DNA of 64,000 nucleotides, taken from Chrysaora quinquecirrha. Taxonomy: Eukaryota > Cnidaria > Scyphozoa > Semaeostomeae > Pelagiidae. The notes beneath the pieces were generated by a model. The model was not told where the DNA came from. It searched no databases and worked only from the letters and a program-made list of their open reading frames with translations. Positions 18,010 to 27,499 of the stretch are shown piece by piece. The position numbers were made by a program, and so were the translations under genes. Within the stretch, counting starts at the first letter, position 1; every line of letters starts with the position of its first letter. The stretch lies in contig JACTAT010000286.1 in assembly GCA_014526335.1 (NCBI GenBank), positions 186,001 to 250,000 on the forward strand, given 5' to 3'.

Positions 18010-19155
18010 CATTTCATTTCATTTCAATTATTTATTGACGGTAGCCCCCGTTAATCCATCAGGACTGCTTTTCAAGGGGCAGTGCTACATGCCAATTACA
18101 ATTTATTATCTTAAGAAATACGTGCTATTAACATCAATAAAACGTTAATTTTCAATACCAAGTTTACTTTTTAGGATTTTCTTAAAAGTGGCAAAGGATG
18201 GGGCTTGCTTTACTTGAATGTCAAGGTTATTCCATAGCTTAGATCCCCTAAAAGATACAGCTTTTTGCCCATTAAAGGTTTTACGTAAGGGCAGCGAAAG
18301 ATCCGTTATCGTGTTTCTTAGATTTCTCCTATCTAGAGTTGAATTTTTGACAAACAAACTGGAGAGGTATTCAGGTGCAAGACCATTAAGTAACTTGTAC
18401 ATGATTGTTGCAGTTTCACTTCTAATAATATCAGTAACAGTTAATATTCAGTTCATGTTTTAGAGTTTAATTTATGTCTGTAAGAATTGCAGAGGAGTAA
18501 GAGATGCTAGTATCGTCAGCGTACGTGGTCACTTTACTCTCTTTCAGAGAGAGTGGAAGGTTATTGATATAGATAAGAAACAAAACACAAGAACCCTGGG
18601 GAACACCACACCAAACATCTTCAGTTTTAGAACAGACCCCATTAACTCTGCATAGCAGCTTTCTATTAGTTGGGTAAGACGTAAACCATTAAAGTTCTAA
18701 ATTTTGGACACTGTACAACTTCAACTTTGCAAGTGGAAGCTCATGATCTACAGTATCAAACGCCTTCTTAAGATGAATAAATATGTTTGTAAATATTAAT
18801 TGTCCATTATCCTTGTTTACATACCAGTCATCAGTGCTGGTAAGAAGACAGGTGACTACAGAATGAAGAGCTCGAAAGCCAGATTTAATAGAGAACAGAT
18901 GTTTTTATCCAAGTAATCATAAAGTTGGTTCTAGGTGAGTTTTTCAAAGACCCTAGCTAGAATAGGGAGAACTGATATAGTCTGGTAGTTAGATCGATCA
19001 TCAGGTTTGCCACTTGAAAAAAAACCAGGGCTACTCTGGCAATTTTCCAGGTATCTTGGAAGCAACCAGTGGCAATGGAAAGATTGAAGATGTCACAGAC
19101 TTGCAGGCGTGGCTAGCAACCAAATGGAAAGAGTGGCAGTAGCATTTCAGGATGT
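18010..19155 (-). pseudogene. CR1/L2-like LINE reverse transcriptase and 3' part
   Basis: The minus strand carries, in several frames, ATGCFQDTWKIARVALVFF, then SSGKPDDRSNYQTISVLPIL with ARVFEKLT near 18950-19080, and an 'L-K-x-A-F-D-T-V-D-H' region in broken form near 18760. A 'P-Q-G' box and a TYADDTSIS box follow near 18500-18600. The end (18145-18402) reads MYKLLNGLAPEYLSSLFVK, NLRNTITDLSLPLRKTFNGQ and FRGSKLWNNLDIQV, which is the conserved tail of CR1/L2-like LINEs. It ends at about 18010, and the other side abuts the hAT gene. Many stops show that it is old. Confidence 0.8.
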
Positions 19156-19160
19156 AAAGG

Positions 19161-19916
19161 TTAGGAACTTTTGCTTTCATCCTTGTAAGGAAAGAGTTGT
19201 TTTAGGTTTTCTCCATCTGATGCGTACCCAGCAATCTTTTCCCAACCAATCTGATATGTCTGTAAAGCATCCTTCAGCAGCTTAAATAAACCACTGGCTC
19301 CTCCATCTGCGTCAACAGAAAGTAAACTATACAACTGTGTCTTCGGTTCAGCTGTATCATTCTCAAAAAAACTAACATTCACACAAAATTTTTTGTTCAT
19401 TGTAATGTCTGTAGCTTTGTCACACAGTATGAATATTCCTTTTGCATCGTTTATGCTTTGCACTAGCTTCTCGTGTGCAGAAACAGAAAGGCATTCAGTT
19501 AACAGGTACGTTCCTTTAGTTCTGCTGCATTTCATATCATTTATAGCCTTCGAGTCATTTGCTATAAAATGCAAAGTTTTTGATAAATGACCCAGAAAGT
19601 TTAGAGGAACGTTCCTTCTTGCCATCAAACCAACAACGTTCAATTCAGCTTTTATTTTGCTGAAATTCTTAGATTCAAAAAAGGTACCTATCGATAGATT
19701 AGATTTCACTTGCTTTGCCAGGTTAGCATTTGATGCAGTCCTGGAATGTGCAATCAGCTCAGACTTCCCGACTACCAATTCTCTCTCACAGATGCTGCAA
19801 TAAGCTTTTGAAGAACCTTTCTTGGAAATCGACAACCAACCATGAGCCCAACTCTCCTTTTCCCACTCTTTTCGATATTTCTGAGCACGATACATTTTTT
19901 CTAGATCTTTTGGCAT
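19161..19916 (-). pseudogene. hAT-type transposase, N-terminal half
   Basis: A 251-codon minus-strand frame begins MPKDLEKMYRAQKYRKEWEK. It has a BED/TTF-like zinc finger (WLSISKKGSSKAYCSICERE then LVVGKSELIAHSRTASN), the linker SIGTFFESKNF, and the start of the hAT RNase H-like fold (IFILCDKATDIT with the first acidic residue, VSFFENDTAEPKTQLYSLL, and IAGYASDGENLKQLF). It is cut at its 3' side next to the LINE at 19155, so the second half with the dimerisation helix and last catalytic Glu is missing. The transposon end lies about 480 bp upstream at 20397. Confidence 0.75.
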
Positions 19917-20374
19917 TGTAATGACGAATCAAGTAGTTAATAAGAATATTATAATCGAATAAATGATCACTGACTCTTGAAGCAGAGCTGAGCTTAATAA
20001 TGAAATGAAATAAGACTGACGAAGTGCGAGTGTGTATCTCAAAATACACCTTAGCTACAGGTGTTCATGTCATGTGTATCGAAACACATGTTTAGGTGTT
20101 AGGCTATCCTTTCTTCTATGACAATATAGTGACACTTGACAGAAAGGAAACTCTTAAACATTAAAAAGTTTACAAAAATATGTCATAATAGGAAAAATGA
20201 ACATTACTCGTGATAATTCCGTTCAATTCAATCTATTTTGTGAAATTTTTCTCTCCAAAAATTTTGTTTCATGAATATACCCACATTTTAATGAAATCTA
20301 CCTACATTTTGAAATTTCTCCCGTAGGTTATCCCTGCAACCTACAAACAGCCAAAAATCCCTACTGTAGGTAGA

Positions 20375-20397
20375 AATCCCTATGAGTGGCAGCCTTG
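20375..20397 (-). repeat. Candidate hAT terminal inverted repeat end
   Basis: On the minus strand the sequence starts CAAGGCTGCCACTCATAGGG and then runs through GTAGG-rich subterminal sequence toward the transposase start. Terminal CARGGCTGCCACT resembles the ends of the small element at 41831-42312. The matching opposite end is absent, because the 3' half of the element has been lost. The end also abuts gypsy gag, suggesting that the hAT element inserted there. Confidence 0.5.
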
Positions 20398-20399
20398 CA

Positions 20400-20781
20400 C
20401 GTAAGCAAGGGTCATTAATACCACAAATCAAGATATCCTTGATAAAAAAAGTGAGTCTGAAATTTCACCAAATTCACAGTCACTGGCTCTTTACCTGAGT
20501 TCAGTCACATAGTCATCAAATCTCTGAGATTCAGTTTGTTTACACGTGAAAAATCTATGACACAGAAATGTTAAATTTTTTCGACGCTGACAGTAAGCAT
20601 CAAATTTTTCAAGCACTTTTTGTAGATTGGTTTTATCAGCTTCTGAGTCAAAAGAAAATGTGCCATAAATATATCTGCCTTTAGAGCCTATACAGGTGAG
20701 TAAAATACTGGTCTGAATGTTTCCTGATTTAGCATCAGCTTCAGTAGCTTGGAGAAAAAGTGTCAATTCAATCTTTTCCAT
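20400..20781 (-). pseudogene. Gypsy-type gag fragment
   Basis: The minus strand from ATG 20781 reads MEKIELTLFLQATEADAKSG, then LLTCIGSKGRYIYGTFSF, VLEKFDAYCQRRKNLTF and CHRFFTCKQTESQRFDDYVTEL. After a small frame change it continues as SDCEFGEISDSL. This is the capsid region of the gypsy group whose pol and gag also appear at 50.3-54.5 kb. A primer-binding site lies 110 bp upstream. Only the first third of gag is present, and it is interrupted at the hAT end at 20397. Confidence 0.75.
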
Positions 20782-20887
20782 CCCTCTGAGAGATTTTCTT
20801 GATTAAAATTGAGTGCTTTCAGAGATGGGCGTTTATCAATAACTGTTAAAATTTACTTCTTGAGTCTTTCTGAGTAGGGTTCAAGTC

Positions 20888-20900
20888 AAACCTGACACCA
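20888..20900 (-). promoter_or_regulatory. Primer binding site of the gag fragment's element
   Basis: The minus strand reads TGGTGTCAGGTTTGA, the same TGGTGTCAGG that precedes the gag at 50278. This marks the LTR end at about 20901 and links the two copies to the same primer tRNA class. Confidence 0.6.
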
Positions 20901-21112
20901 TATAATAAAGATGCTAAATATATTTAGAGATAGATTCATCTTGTGACAGACATTTTGTCATGATCTAAATTCTGAGTACCATCTAAGAGTCTAAGTCTAT
21001 GATTATGAATACACAGAAGTGAGGCTAATATGGAAGTGAGGCTATAACAAGAGAAGAAGGTTAGGAAGGAAATACAGAAACAGAACTAAGAACAGAACAT
21101 CAGAAGATTGTA

Positions 21113-21166
21113 AATAGAATGTTTAAATCTCAATCAGCTAATAGAATGTTTGAATCTCAATCAGCT
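21113..21166. repeat. 27-bp tandem duplication
   Basis: AATAGAATGTTTAAATCTCA and the rest of the 27-bp unit are repeated with one substitution, probably within the LTR of the element whose gag starts at 20781. Confidence 0.85.
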
Positions 21167-21234
21167 GATGGAAGACGAAAAGATTATAAATTTCAAGTAG
21201 GCAGAGAGAGTGAGCTGAAAGGCCGTTTGAGTTC

Positions 21235-21700
21235 TCTTCACCCCCTTTGGAATATTTAGGTAGGAAATCACAGTTAGTATCTACCAGCAAAATAATTTCT
21301 TTGTCCTCCCTATCAAGAATTTGTAAACACTTTTCAAGCTGATCAAAAGTATCAACAGTTGCATTAGGAGGCCTGTACAGGCCATTAAGAAGAAAAAAGC
21401 AGCGCTAGGAGGTCTAATCTCAAGACATACAGCTTCCAAAAAAGATTTGGGAAGGTCTTCTCTAACAGTACATTTGTCTAACAAAGTATCCTTTACACAG
21501 ACAGCCAAACAACCCCATTGCGGTCTTGATTGCACCTTTAGAAAGTGTAACCCTCGATATCAACTAAGCAATCAATTGTTTTGCCTAGCTTTGTCTCGTT
21601 TATTGCCAGAAAGTGAAGCCCTAATTCGTTTACAAGCATTCGTATTTCATTTATATGCAGTAGAAGGCTATTTACATTTAGAGAAGCAATCGCCATGCCT
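21235..21700 (-). pseudogene. CR1/L2-like LINE endonuclease
   Basis: Minus-strand frames read MAIASLNVNSLLLHINEIRM, LGLHFLAINETKLGKTID with DCLVDIEGYTF, then SRPQWGCLAVCVKDTLLD, FLEAVCLEIRPPSAAF and EDKEIILLVDTNCDFLP. These are the motifs of the APE endonuclease: N-V-N at the start, the catalytic Glu in NETKL, the LEAVCLEI sheet and D-T-N-C-D. It is on the same strand as the RT at 18.0-19.15 kb, and the two may be halves of one LINE split by the gypsy and hAT insertions. At least two frame breaks are present. Confidence 0.75.
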
Positions 21701-22504
21701 TTTCTGTGTCCAAGTGCTGTATCTCTTTCTATGTGTTGTTCGGGTCGAGGAGTGGTAGAGTGAGCAGCCTCTCCTTTGCCACTGCTATTTGTATTTACAT
21801 TAAATTGTTCTTTGGCAGAAACTGGAATAGATTTTAACGATGATTTGTTAGCTTTTACATTGTTTAATCAAATATTATGCAAAAAATCAATTTGGTTACC
21901 TATAAGAACATTAGCCCCAGCTGTATTGAGATGAAGACCCCATAATCTAAATGCTCCAAATGGTCCAAGAGAATCACAGTTGGTGGAAAATTCATAGTGT
22001 TGTTGGAGATGTCTGGTATGCAAGGCATGGCAGATTTATTCACTGAAGGAATGAATGAAGTTGCCTTGGAAGTACTTGCCAAGGAAAGGAAAAAGAAACA
22101 AACATGGATGACAAATTGAATCTTGGACAAATGCGATGAGGCAACAAAATTCAATTCAAAGACCAAGAACATAATGAGAGATACCTTGTTGCCAACAATT
22201 CAGTAAGAAAAGAAAATAAAAAGGCTTGTGAAGATTTGTTACAAGAGAGATGTGCACAAATCACAAGTGCTTTTGAGAGGAATGACTCGAGAATAGCATA
22301 GAACGTAATCAAGGAGATAACTAAGGAAAAATCAACGAAAGTGTCAGTCATTCAAGATAAGGACAGGAAGTTGCTAACTGAAGGCCACAAAATTCAAAAG
22401 CGGTGGACTGAATACATTAGAGATCTATACAGTTATCCCACCTCAACAAATGCCGAAATTATAACTGAATTGGAGGAAGGAGGACGGGGTCTGGATATTG
22501 ACAA

Positions 22505-23168
22505 GTGAACGAACCAGAGATTTTGATAAGTGAAGTAGAGGATGGTATAAGGTCATTAAAGAACAGAAAAGCGGTGGGACACGACAATATACCATCAGAG
22601 CTGTTGAAATTTGCTGGAGACAATACCGTCAATGTTTTACACAAAATATGCAACTGTGTGTGGAAGAGTGGACATTGGCTAACACAATGGACAAATAGTC
22701 TAATCATACCACTTCCGAAAAAAGGGGATTTTAAAAAATGTACCAATTATAGAACAATTAGCCTAATAAGTCACCCAAGCAAAGTTTTACTGAAAGTGAT
22801 CGCTAACAGACTAAAGAAAAGAGCAAAAGAAATATTAGCAGAAGAACAAGCTGGCTTTAGAAGCGGAAGAAGCACCGTAGAACAGATTACGAATGTTAGA
22901 ATACTAGGAGAAAAATACCGTGATCATCAGCACAAAATCCATCACAATTTTATTGACTTTAAGGAAGCATTGGAAGAAGTGTGGAGAAAAGCTCTCAGGT
23001 TGGTGATGAGAAAGCAGAACATGGGTACAGGGTTGGTTAAAGTGGTTGAGTCCTTATACGAAGGAAACAGCAATGCAGTATTGACTAATAGTGGTGTATT
23101 GGAATGGTTTCAAACCACAGTTGGTGTGGGTCAAGGATGCATCCTTTCTCCCTGCCTCTTCAATATTG
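22505..23168 (+). pseudogene. LINE reverse transcriptase, first half
   Basis: The reading covers RSLKNRKAVGHDNIPSELLK, TNSLIIPLPKKGDFKKCTNY, RTISLISHPSKVLLKVIANR, EEQAGFRSGRSTVEQITNVR, HNFIDFKEALEEVWRKALR and GVGQGCILSPCLFNI. These are RT blocks 1 to 5 of an APE-type LINE. In the catalytic block 'F-(V/I)-D-(F/Y)-x-x-A-F-D', the second half reads KEALEE, so the 'A-F-D' is changed. The domain stops at CLFNI where a foreign segment begins. Confidence 0.8.
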
Positions 23169-23806
23169 TAGTACTGCTAATTTGAGGGTTATGTATAGGC
23201 TAGCGTCGGACAACTAGGATGGTTAGCAATTAACTTGAAAAAGTACTTTAATCAGTATTATTCCGATACCTAAGTTTAGACACTCATCGCTTGAGAAAGG
23301 ATGAGGTGTACTCGTTTTTTTGTTGCATGCTCTTTAGGACTTTCAGTGCTTGAGAAGGACTGGGGAGTTCCTGTTTATTTTGTAGCTGAATTTCCATGAG
23401 AGTATCGAGGGATGTTCTTGGGTATGAGCCAACAGAATCACGTTTTAGCCTCAGGGAAATCCTTAGGATCGAAGTTAACATAAGGTTTATGAAGCATCAA
23501 ATATTGTTTATTATTTATTTGTATTTCATTGTGTAACAATTAACGTAAGTCTTATATGTAATTACTGTGTAATTTAACACAAACAGCCTCAGTTATTGAC
23601 CATATAAGGTAAATAAGTAGACATTGTGTTTGTGAAGCAAAATGTATAAATGATCTTGTAAGGTTTAGATAAGGGAATTCTTGGCTCAATGGCAAGGATC
23701 TCAGATCACCTTGCAGAGTTGATAAATGAAATGAACGTCAACGTTTAAGAAGTTGTGCTTTCTGTGTTTCATCTATCCAGCCGGGCATAACCTGTTTAAA
23801 ATATCT
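23169..23806. mobile_element. Unidentified ~640-bp insertion in the LINE RT
   Basis: The RT reading stops after CLFNI at 23168 and resumes with FLEQIMLDALENY at 23807, exactly where the family text would continue. AATAT occurs at both borders (about 23165-23169 and 23798-23802) and could be a short target duplication. The inserted DNA has no coding capacity and no recognised terminal repeat. It may be a solo LTR or a non-autonomous element. Confidence 0.55.
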
Positions 23807-24440
23807 TTTTAGAACAGATTATGTTAGACGCTCTTGAAAACTACTCAGTTACAATAAAATTATGTGGCAGACGGATTTCTAACCTGCGATTCACAGGTGA
23901 CATTGACCTCATTGCTGGGTCTAGAGAAGAACTAACAGACCTCACTAATAGATTGCACTCAAGGGCAAGGCAGTATGGGATGGAAATCATTGCCAAGAAA
24001 AGCATAACCATGGTTACTTCAAGATTCGGCAGACACGACATTGATACAACACCTATCAAAATCGGTGACACAGAGTTAGAAGAGGTTGAAACATTCAAGT
24101 ACTTAGGATTGATGCTCAAAAGGGAGGTCACTTCAGAACAAGAAATAAAGAAGAGACTTGCTATTGCCACAAACCAATTGTCGAAGTTAACAAAACTATG
24201 GAAGTTAGGATCAATATCCATTCATACTAAAACTAAACTCCTCAAATCACTCATCACATCCATTGCATATGGTTGTGAAGCCTTGACCTGGAGTGGAAAC
24301 CTTGAAAAGAGAGTGAACGCCTTCGAAATGCGATGTTTTTGCAGAATCCTTGATATCTCATGGAAAAATAAAATCAGTAATAGGCAGGTTGAAGAAACCA
24401 TCAAAGGACTCATCTGTAAATACAGACCCCTTGTAGAAAC
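23807..24440 (+). pseudogene. LINE reverse transcriptase, second half and thumb
   Basis: It resumes with LEQIMLDALENYSVTIKLCG. The catalytic box reads NLRFTGDIDLIAGSREEL where the family has F-A-D-D, so one catalytic Asp is replaced by Gly. The rest (ETFKYLGLMLKREVTSEQEI, YGCEALTWSGNLEKRVNAFE, MRCFCRILDISWKNKISNR) is the usual thumb and C-terminal connection. A 36-bp tandem duplication at about 24425-24495 (CCCCTTGTAGAAACAGGGTT twice) disrupts the tail. A 140-bp segment of this half (24103-24242) recurs at 26350-26489. Confidence 0.8.
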
Positions 24441-24723
24441 AGGGTTTGGTCACATCACGAACCCCTTGTAGAGACAGGGTTTGGTCACATCACGCAAAGG
24501 TCTGGAACACTTGCCCATGATATAATGCACAGACCAGTTGAAGGAAGTCAAGGTCGAGGATGCCCAAGAAAACATGGACTGGGGACATCATAGATTGGAC
24601 AAAAAAGGAGGGGGTGACGTGCATCAGGATGGCAGAAGACAGAGAAGGATGGAACAAAATCGTGAGGTCATCAAAGTGCCAGCCGCGAGGCTTTGGGCGT
24701 GACCTGACCTAACCCTGACCTGA

Positions 24724-25316
24724 TTCTTTGTCTGAAAATCGTGGTTTGTCCTATGTACATAGTTTGCTCATTACAACAATTATAGCTTAGAAATATTAAA
24801 GATCAAGACACAAAGAAGAAATTTATAAACTCAAAACCAATCCTATCTTTTAAACAACCAGCAAACATCACATCATTACTTACTTCAGCAAAATTTGTCT
24901 CCAACCCAACAACTAGTGTGAAACCAATGCCCGGTATTCTTCTTTGCAATCAAAAAATATGTAAACTTTGTTCGTTATATTTACCATCTGGCAAAACTTT
25001 TCAAACCTCAAATAGAAAAACTTGGGACATCAGATGTCATATTACTTGTAAATGCAAATCGGTGGTATATTTTCTAAGCTGTAATTGTTGTAATGAGCAA
25101 ACTATGTACATAGGACAAACTATGAATTTCAGACAAAGAATGAATAACCATATTTCCGAATCAAGAAATGGATTTTCCTCATGCCTTAATAAAAATTTAA
25201 AAGAGCCCTTTTTCAAAATAAATGTTTTTATGGAGTTAAAAGACCCGAAGCTTCTTATGCAATACGAAGAAAAACTATTCAGAGCTGGTCATGCTGTTCT
25301 CAACTAAGTATGACGT
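24724..25316 (+). mobile_element. Penelope-like element 3' part with inverted flanking repeat
   Basis: A 66-bp inverted repeat joins 24724-24789 (minus orientation) with 25075-25140 (plus orientation), for example TTACAACAATTATAGCTTA and TAAGCTGTAATTGTTGTAA. The plus copy lies inside the GIY-YIG coding sequence. Penelope-like elements often carry partial, inverted 5' copies joined to a downstream copy, which fits this arrangement. The minus copy stands directly after the LINE tail at 24722. Confidence 0.6.
24918..25307 (+). CDS. GIY-YIG endonuclease domain of a Penelope-like element
   Basis: A 129-codon frame, KPMPGILLCNQKICKLCSLY then GKTFQTSNRKTWDIRCHITC, leads into CKSVVYFLSCNCCNEQTMYI and GQTMNFRQRMNNHISESRNG. 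The Cys pairs before the 'V-Y-x-L-x-C-x2-C-x4-M-Y-I-G-Q-T' core, and the conserved Arg and His that follow, are the pattern of the GIY-YIG nuclease with its Cys-rich linker in Penelope-like elements. A frame with the terminal acidic residue ('Y-E-E-K-L') is present, so the domain may be complete. The upstream RT is not in the window, so this is the 3' end of a truncated copy. The ATG at 24918 is probably internal. Confidence 0.65.
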   Translation: MKPMPGILLCNQKICKLCSLYLPSGKTFQTSNRKTWDIRCHITCKCKSVVYFLSCNCCNEQTMYIGQTMNFRQRMNNHISESRNGFSSCLNKNLKEPFFKINVFMELKDPKLLMQYEEKLFRAGHAVLN

Positions 25317-26349
25317 ACTCGGTACTGAAAAAAATCATTTCCACATGCAAAATTGTACACTCTCTGTCTTATGGCGCTTCTTCATCTTATTGCGATACCT
25401 ATTGGGTCAATTAATGACAACCTTTCCGGACTCTCCGATGGGACAAGAATAAACCCCTAGCTAGTAGAAGGGTCAATTATACATTTGCAGCTTCCACCCC
25501 TATTTTGCGTGTGGTTTACAGATTTGGCAATGATTTTGCTACGGCTTGCAGCTTCAGAAAAAGATACATCTTGCATCTTTCGCTGTGTTTTAGCCTCAGT
25601 TTACGGCTTTGTGAATGCGGCTGCGGCTTTTTACCGAATAAACAGCCAGCGGCTATATTCTGAATTTCACAATAGATTTGGCTGCAAAGGGCTTTGTGGG
25701 GCTAGAAAATGTAATGGGTGAGTGCAGTAACCAGAGAAATAACCAAGAAACCGGATTAATGTGGATTGACAAGCTAATGTTAATAAGGAGGAGTGGAAGT
25801 CTAAACAATAGCTGTTAAAATAAGCAATAAATGGTAATATCATATCAGTGTTCTGTTTCAAGAAAGCTCACGCAATATATCTCGTGAAAAACTGAGTCGT
25901 TTGGCTCATTTTCATCCTGTCTTTTTCGTATTTGATTATCATGAGTATCATTTCTTGCGTTGTGCTTTTTTACTAAACTGAAAAAGGGGGCCAAGATTTT
26001 TTACAGAAAGAGAAGTTTAGAGTTGATTGCCAAAGAAGAGAAGATGGTGGGGTAGTATGAGATGGTGAGTGCCTTGTTCCATTTTTCTAACTTAGGGTTG
26101 CCAGGCGCAGTTGAGCCTTCTTCTTTCTTTACTTATCAAAAAGATTTTCTTTATAATATTGATTCAATATTGCTTGATGGGATAAAAACACACTCAGTCT
26201 CACTGTGTCACAAAAATGGGTGTGTGAAAGAAACAGCAAGATATTCTTAAACAAATTATTATCATTATGATAACCTAAAAATGTTTTTGTTTTCAACAAA
26301 ATTTATCAGGGAAATAAATCAGGCACCCAACAATTACTTAATCATCTAA
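25317..26349. other. Intergenic, nothing recognised
   Basis: Only short frames without domain resemblance are present, and a GCTTGCGGCTT-like word repeats near 25545-25635. Confidence 0.35.
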
Positions 26350-26489
26350 TTAGGATTGATGCTCAAAAGGGAGGTCACTTCAGAACAAGAAATAAAGAAG
26401 AGACTTGCTATTGCCACAAACCAATTGTCGAAGTTAACAAAACTATGGAAGTTAGAATCAATATCCATTCATACTAAAACTAAACTCCT
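26350..26489 (+). repeat. 140-bp copy of the LINE RT segment 24103-24242
   Basis: The segment matches 24103-24242 base for base by eye except for one change (GTTAGAATC for GTTAGGATC). It has neither LINE end. Its borders sit at TAATTAGG and CCTAATTTG, and it is followed by short repeats of AACATCTGAT (26497-26543). Confidence 0.9.
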
Positions 26490-26544
26490 AATTTGATTAA
26501 CATCTGATAACATTAACATCTGATAACATTAACATCTAATTTGA

Positions 26545-26949
26545 TTGAATCATCAAAGTGACATGTTTTTCTTCAACAGTCAGTTTGGTGGACTTCTTTC
26601 TGTTGCAAGAGAGATCGGACTTGGTGAAGAATTGGACATTCGAATTGGACGATTGGATATTCATTACAACAGATATTCAATGAACACTGATGCACAGGTT
26701 GAGCTTAAAATGCCACTTATAAGAGGAGGGACTGACAAGCTCCAAGGTATCAAAGGTTCCATTTTTGAGAAAAAATTAAATATGTGCAAACCATTAACCA
26801 TAGCTTGCCAGTATCCTTCTTTGATAATTTTATTTTACCCAACAGTACTTGTCTATCCTGTCGAAATAATCTTCTCACAAAAAAAAGCACACATTGTCAT
26901 CGAAGTCAGTGGAGAATCCAGTACGTATCAAATAAAACAAACAAAATAG
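26545..26949 (+). pseudogene. Unrecognised ORF
   Basis: A plus-strand frame with SQFGGLLSVAREIGLGEELD, IRIGRLDIHYNRYSMNTD and ELKMPLIRGGTDKLQGIKGS looks like genuine, soluble protein sequence. After about residue 78 the composition turns hydrophobic and ordinary, suggesting read-through of an intron or a break. It could be an early exon of the plus-strand gene at 27.5-29.0 kb. No family was recognised. Confidence 0.3.
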
Positions 26950-27499
26950 GCATCGTCTACAGCAAAGCAGTTGAAATGTCTCACAGAAAAAGAAAAACAT
27001 GAACTTGAAGAAAATAGACCTCATAGAGGCCCCTAGAGTAACTTAATTTTAAATTCATCGTCAAGGGGCATTTCATCCTTCAATAAGACATACAAGATTT
27101 CTCTTTCTAAGAGACTCTTTCCAGGATCTGTAATCAAGGGTCAAATTCACGTTTCTTTCGGATTTAAACTTGATATAGTCTTTGATTTGATTGGTATAGG
27201 GTTTGTAGCTTCACTTTCACTAGCGTCGGATGTTTTAATCTGATTATTAAATTAATTCAAGGATGAAAAGCAAGACAAGCAAAAACATCTTTTTTTTCTT
27301 CCTGATGATATGCTTGCCTATCTAACTAATTAAGTTGTTTTGCACGGAAACATTTGCCCTTCCTTTTTGTTAAAACAATACATAGTCAAGGGATGATTGC
27401 TTCTTTTGAGCTGAACTCAACTGAACCAAAATGCTCATTTGGAATAATTTTCAACTATGCTGTTTAATTCATTAACAGAACTGCCATATATACTGCTTT

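Larger units (their letters stand above)
21940..24722 (+). mobile_element. LINE (APE class), 5'-truncated, with a 640-bp insertion
   Basis: The plus strand carries the linker (EVLAKERKKKQTWMTN near 22070-22115), the reverse transcriptase (22505-23168 and 23807-24400) and the C-terminal tail (VEGSQGRGCPRKTWTGDIID near 24540-24590). It ends in the short repeat tail GACCTGACCTAACCCTGACC at about 24700-24720. The end pattern matches the minus-strand fragment at 9786-10222, so both belong to one LINE group. Upstream of 22300 stop codons are frequent. Confidence 0.8.
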
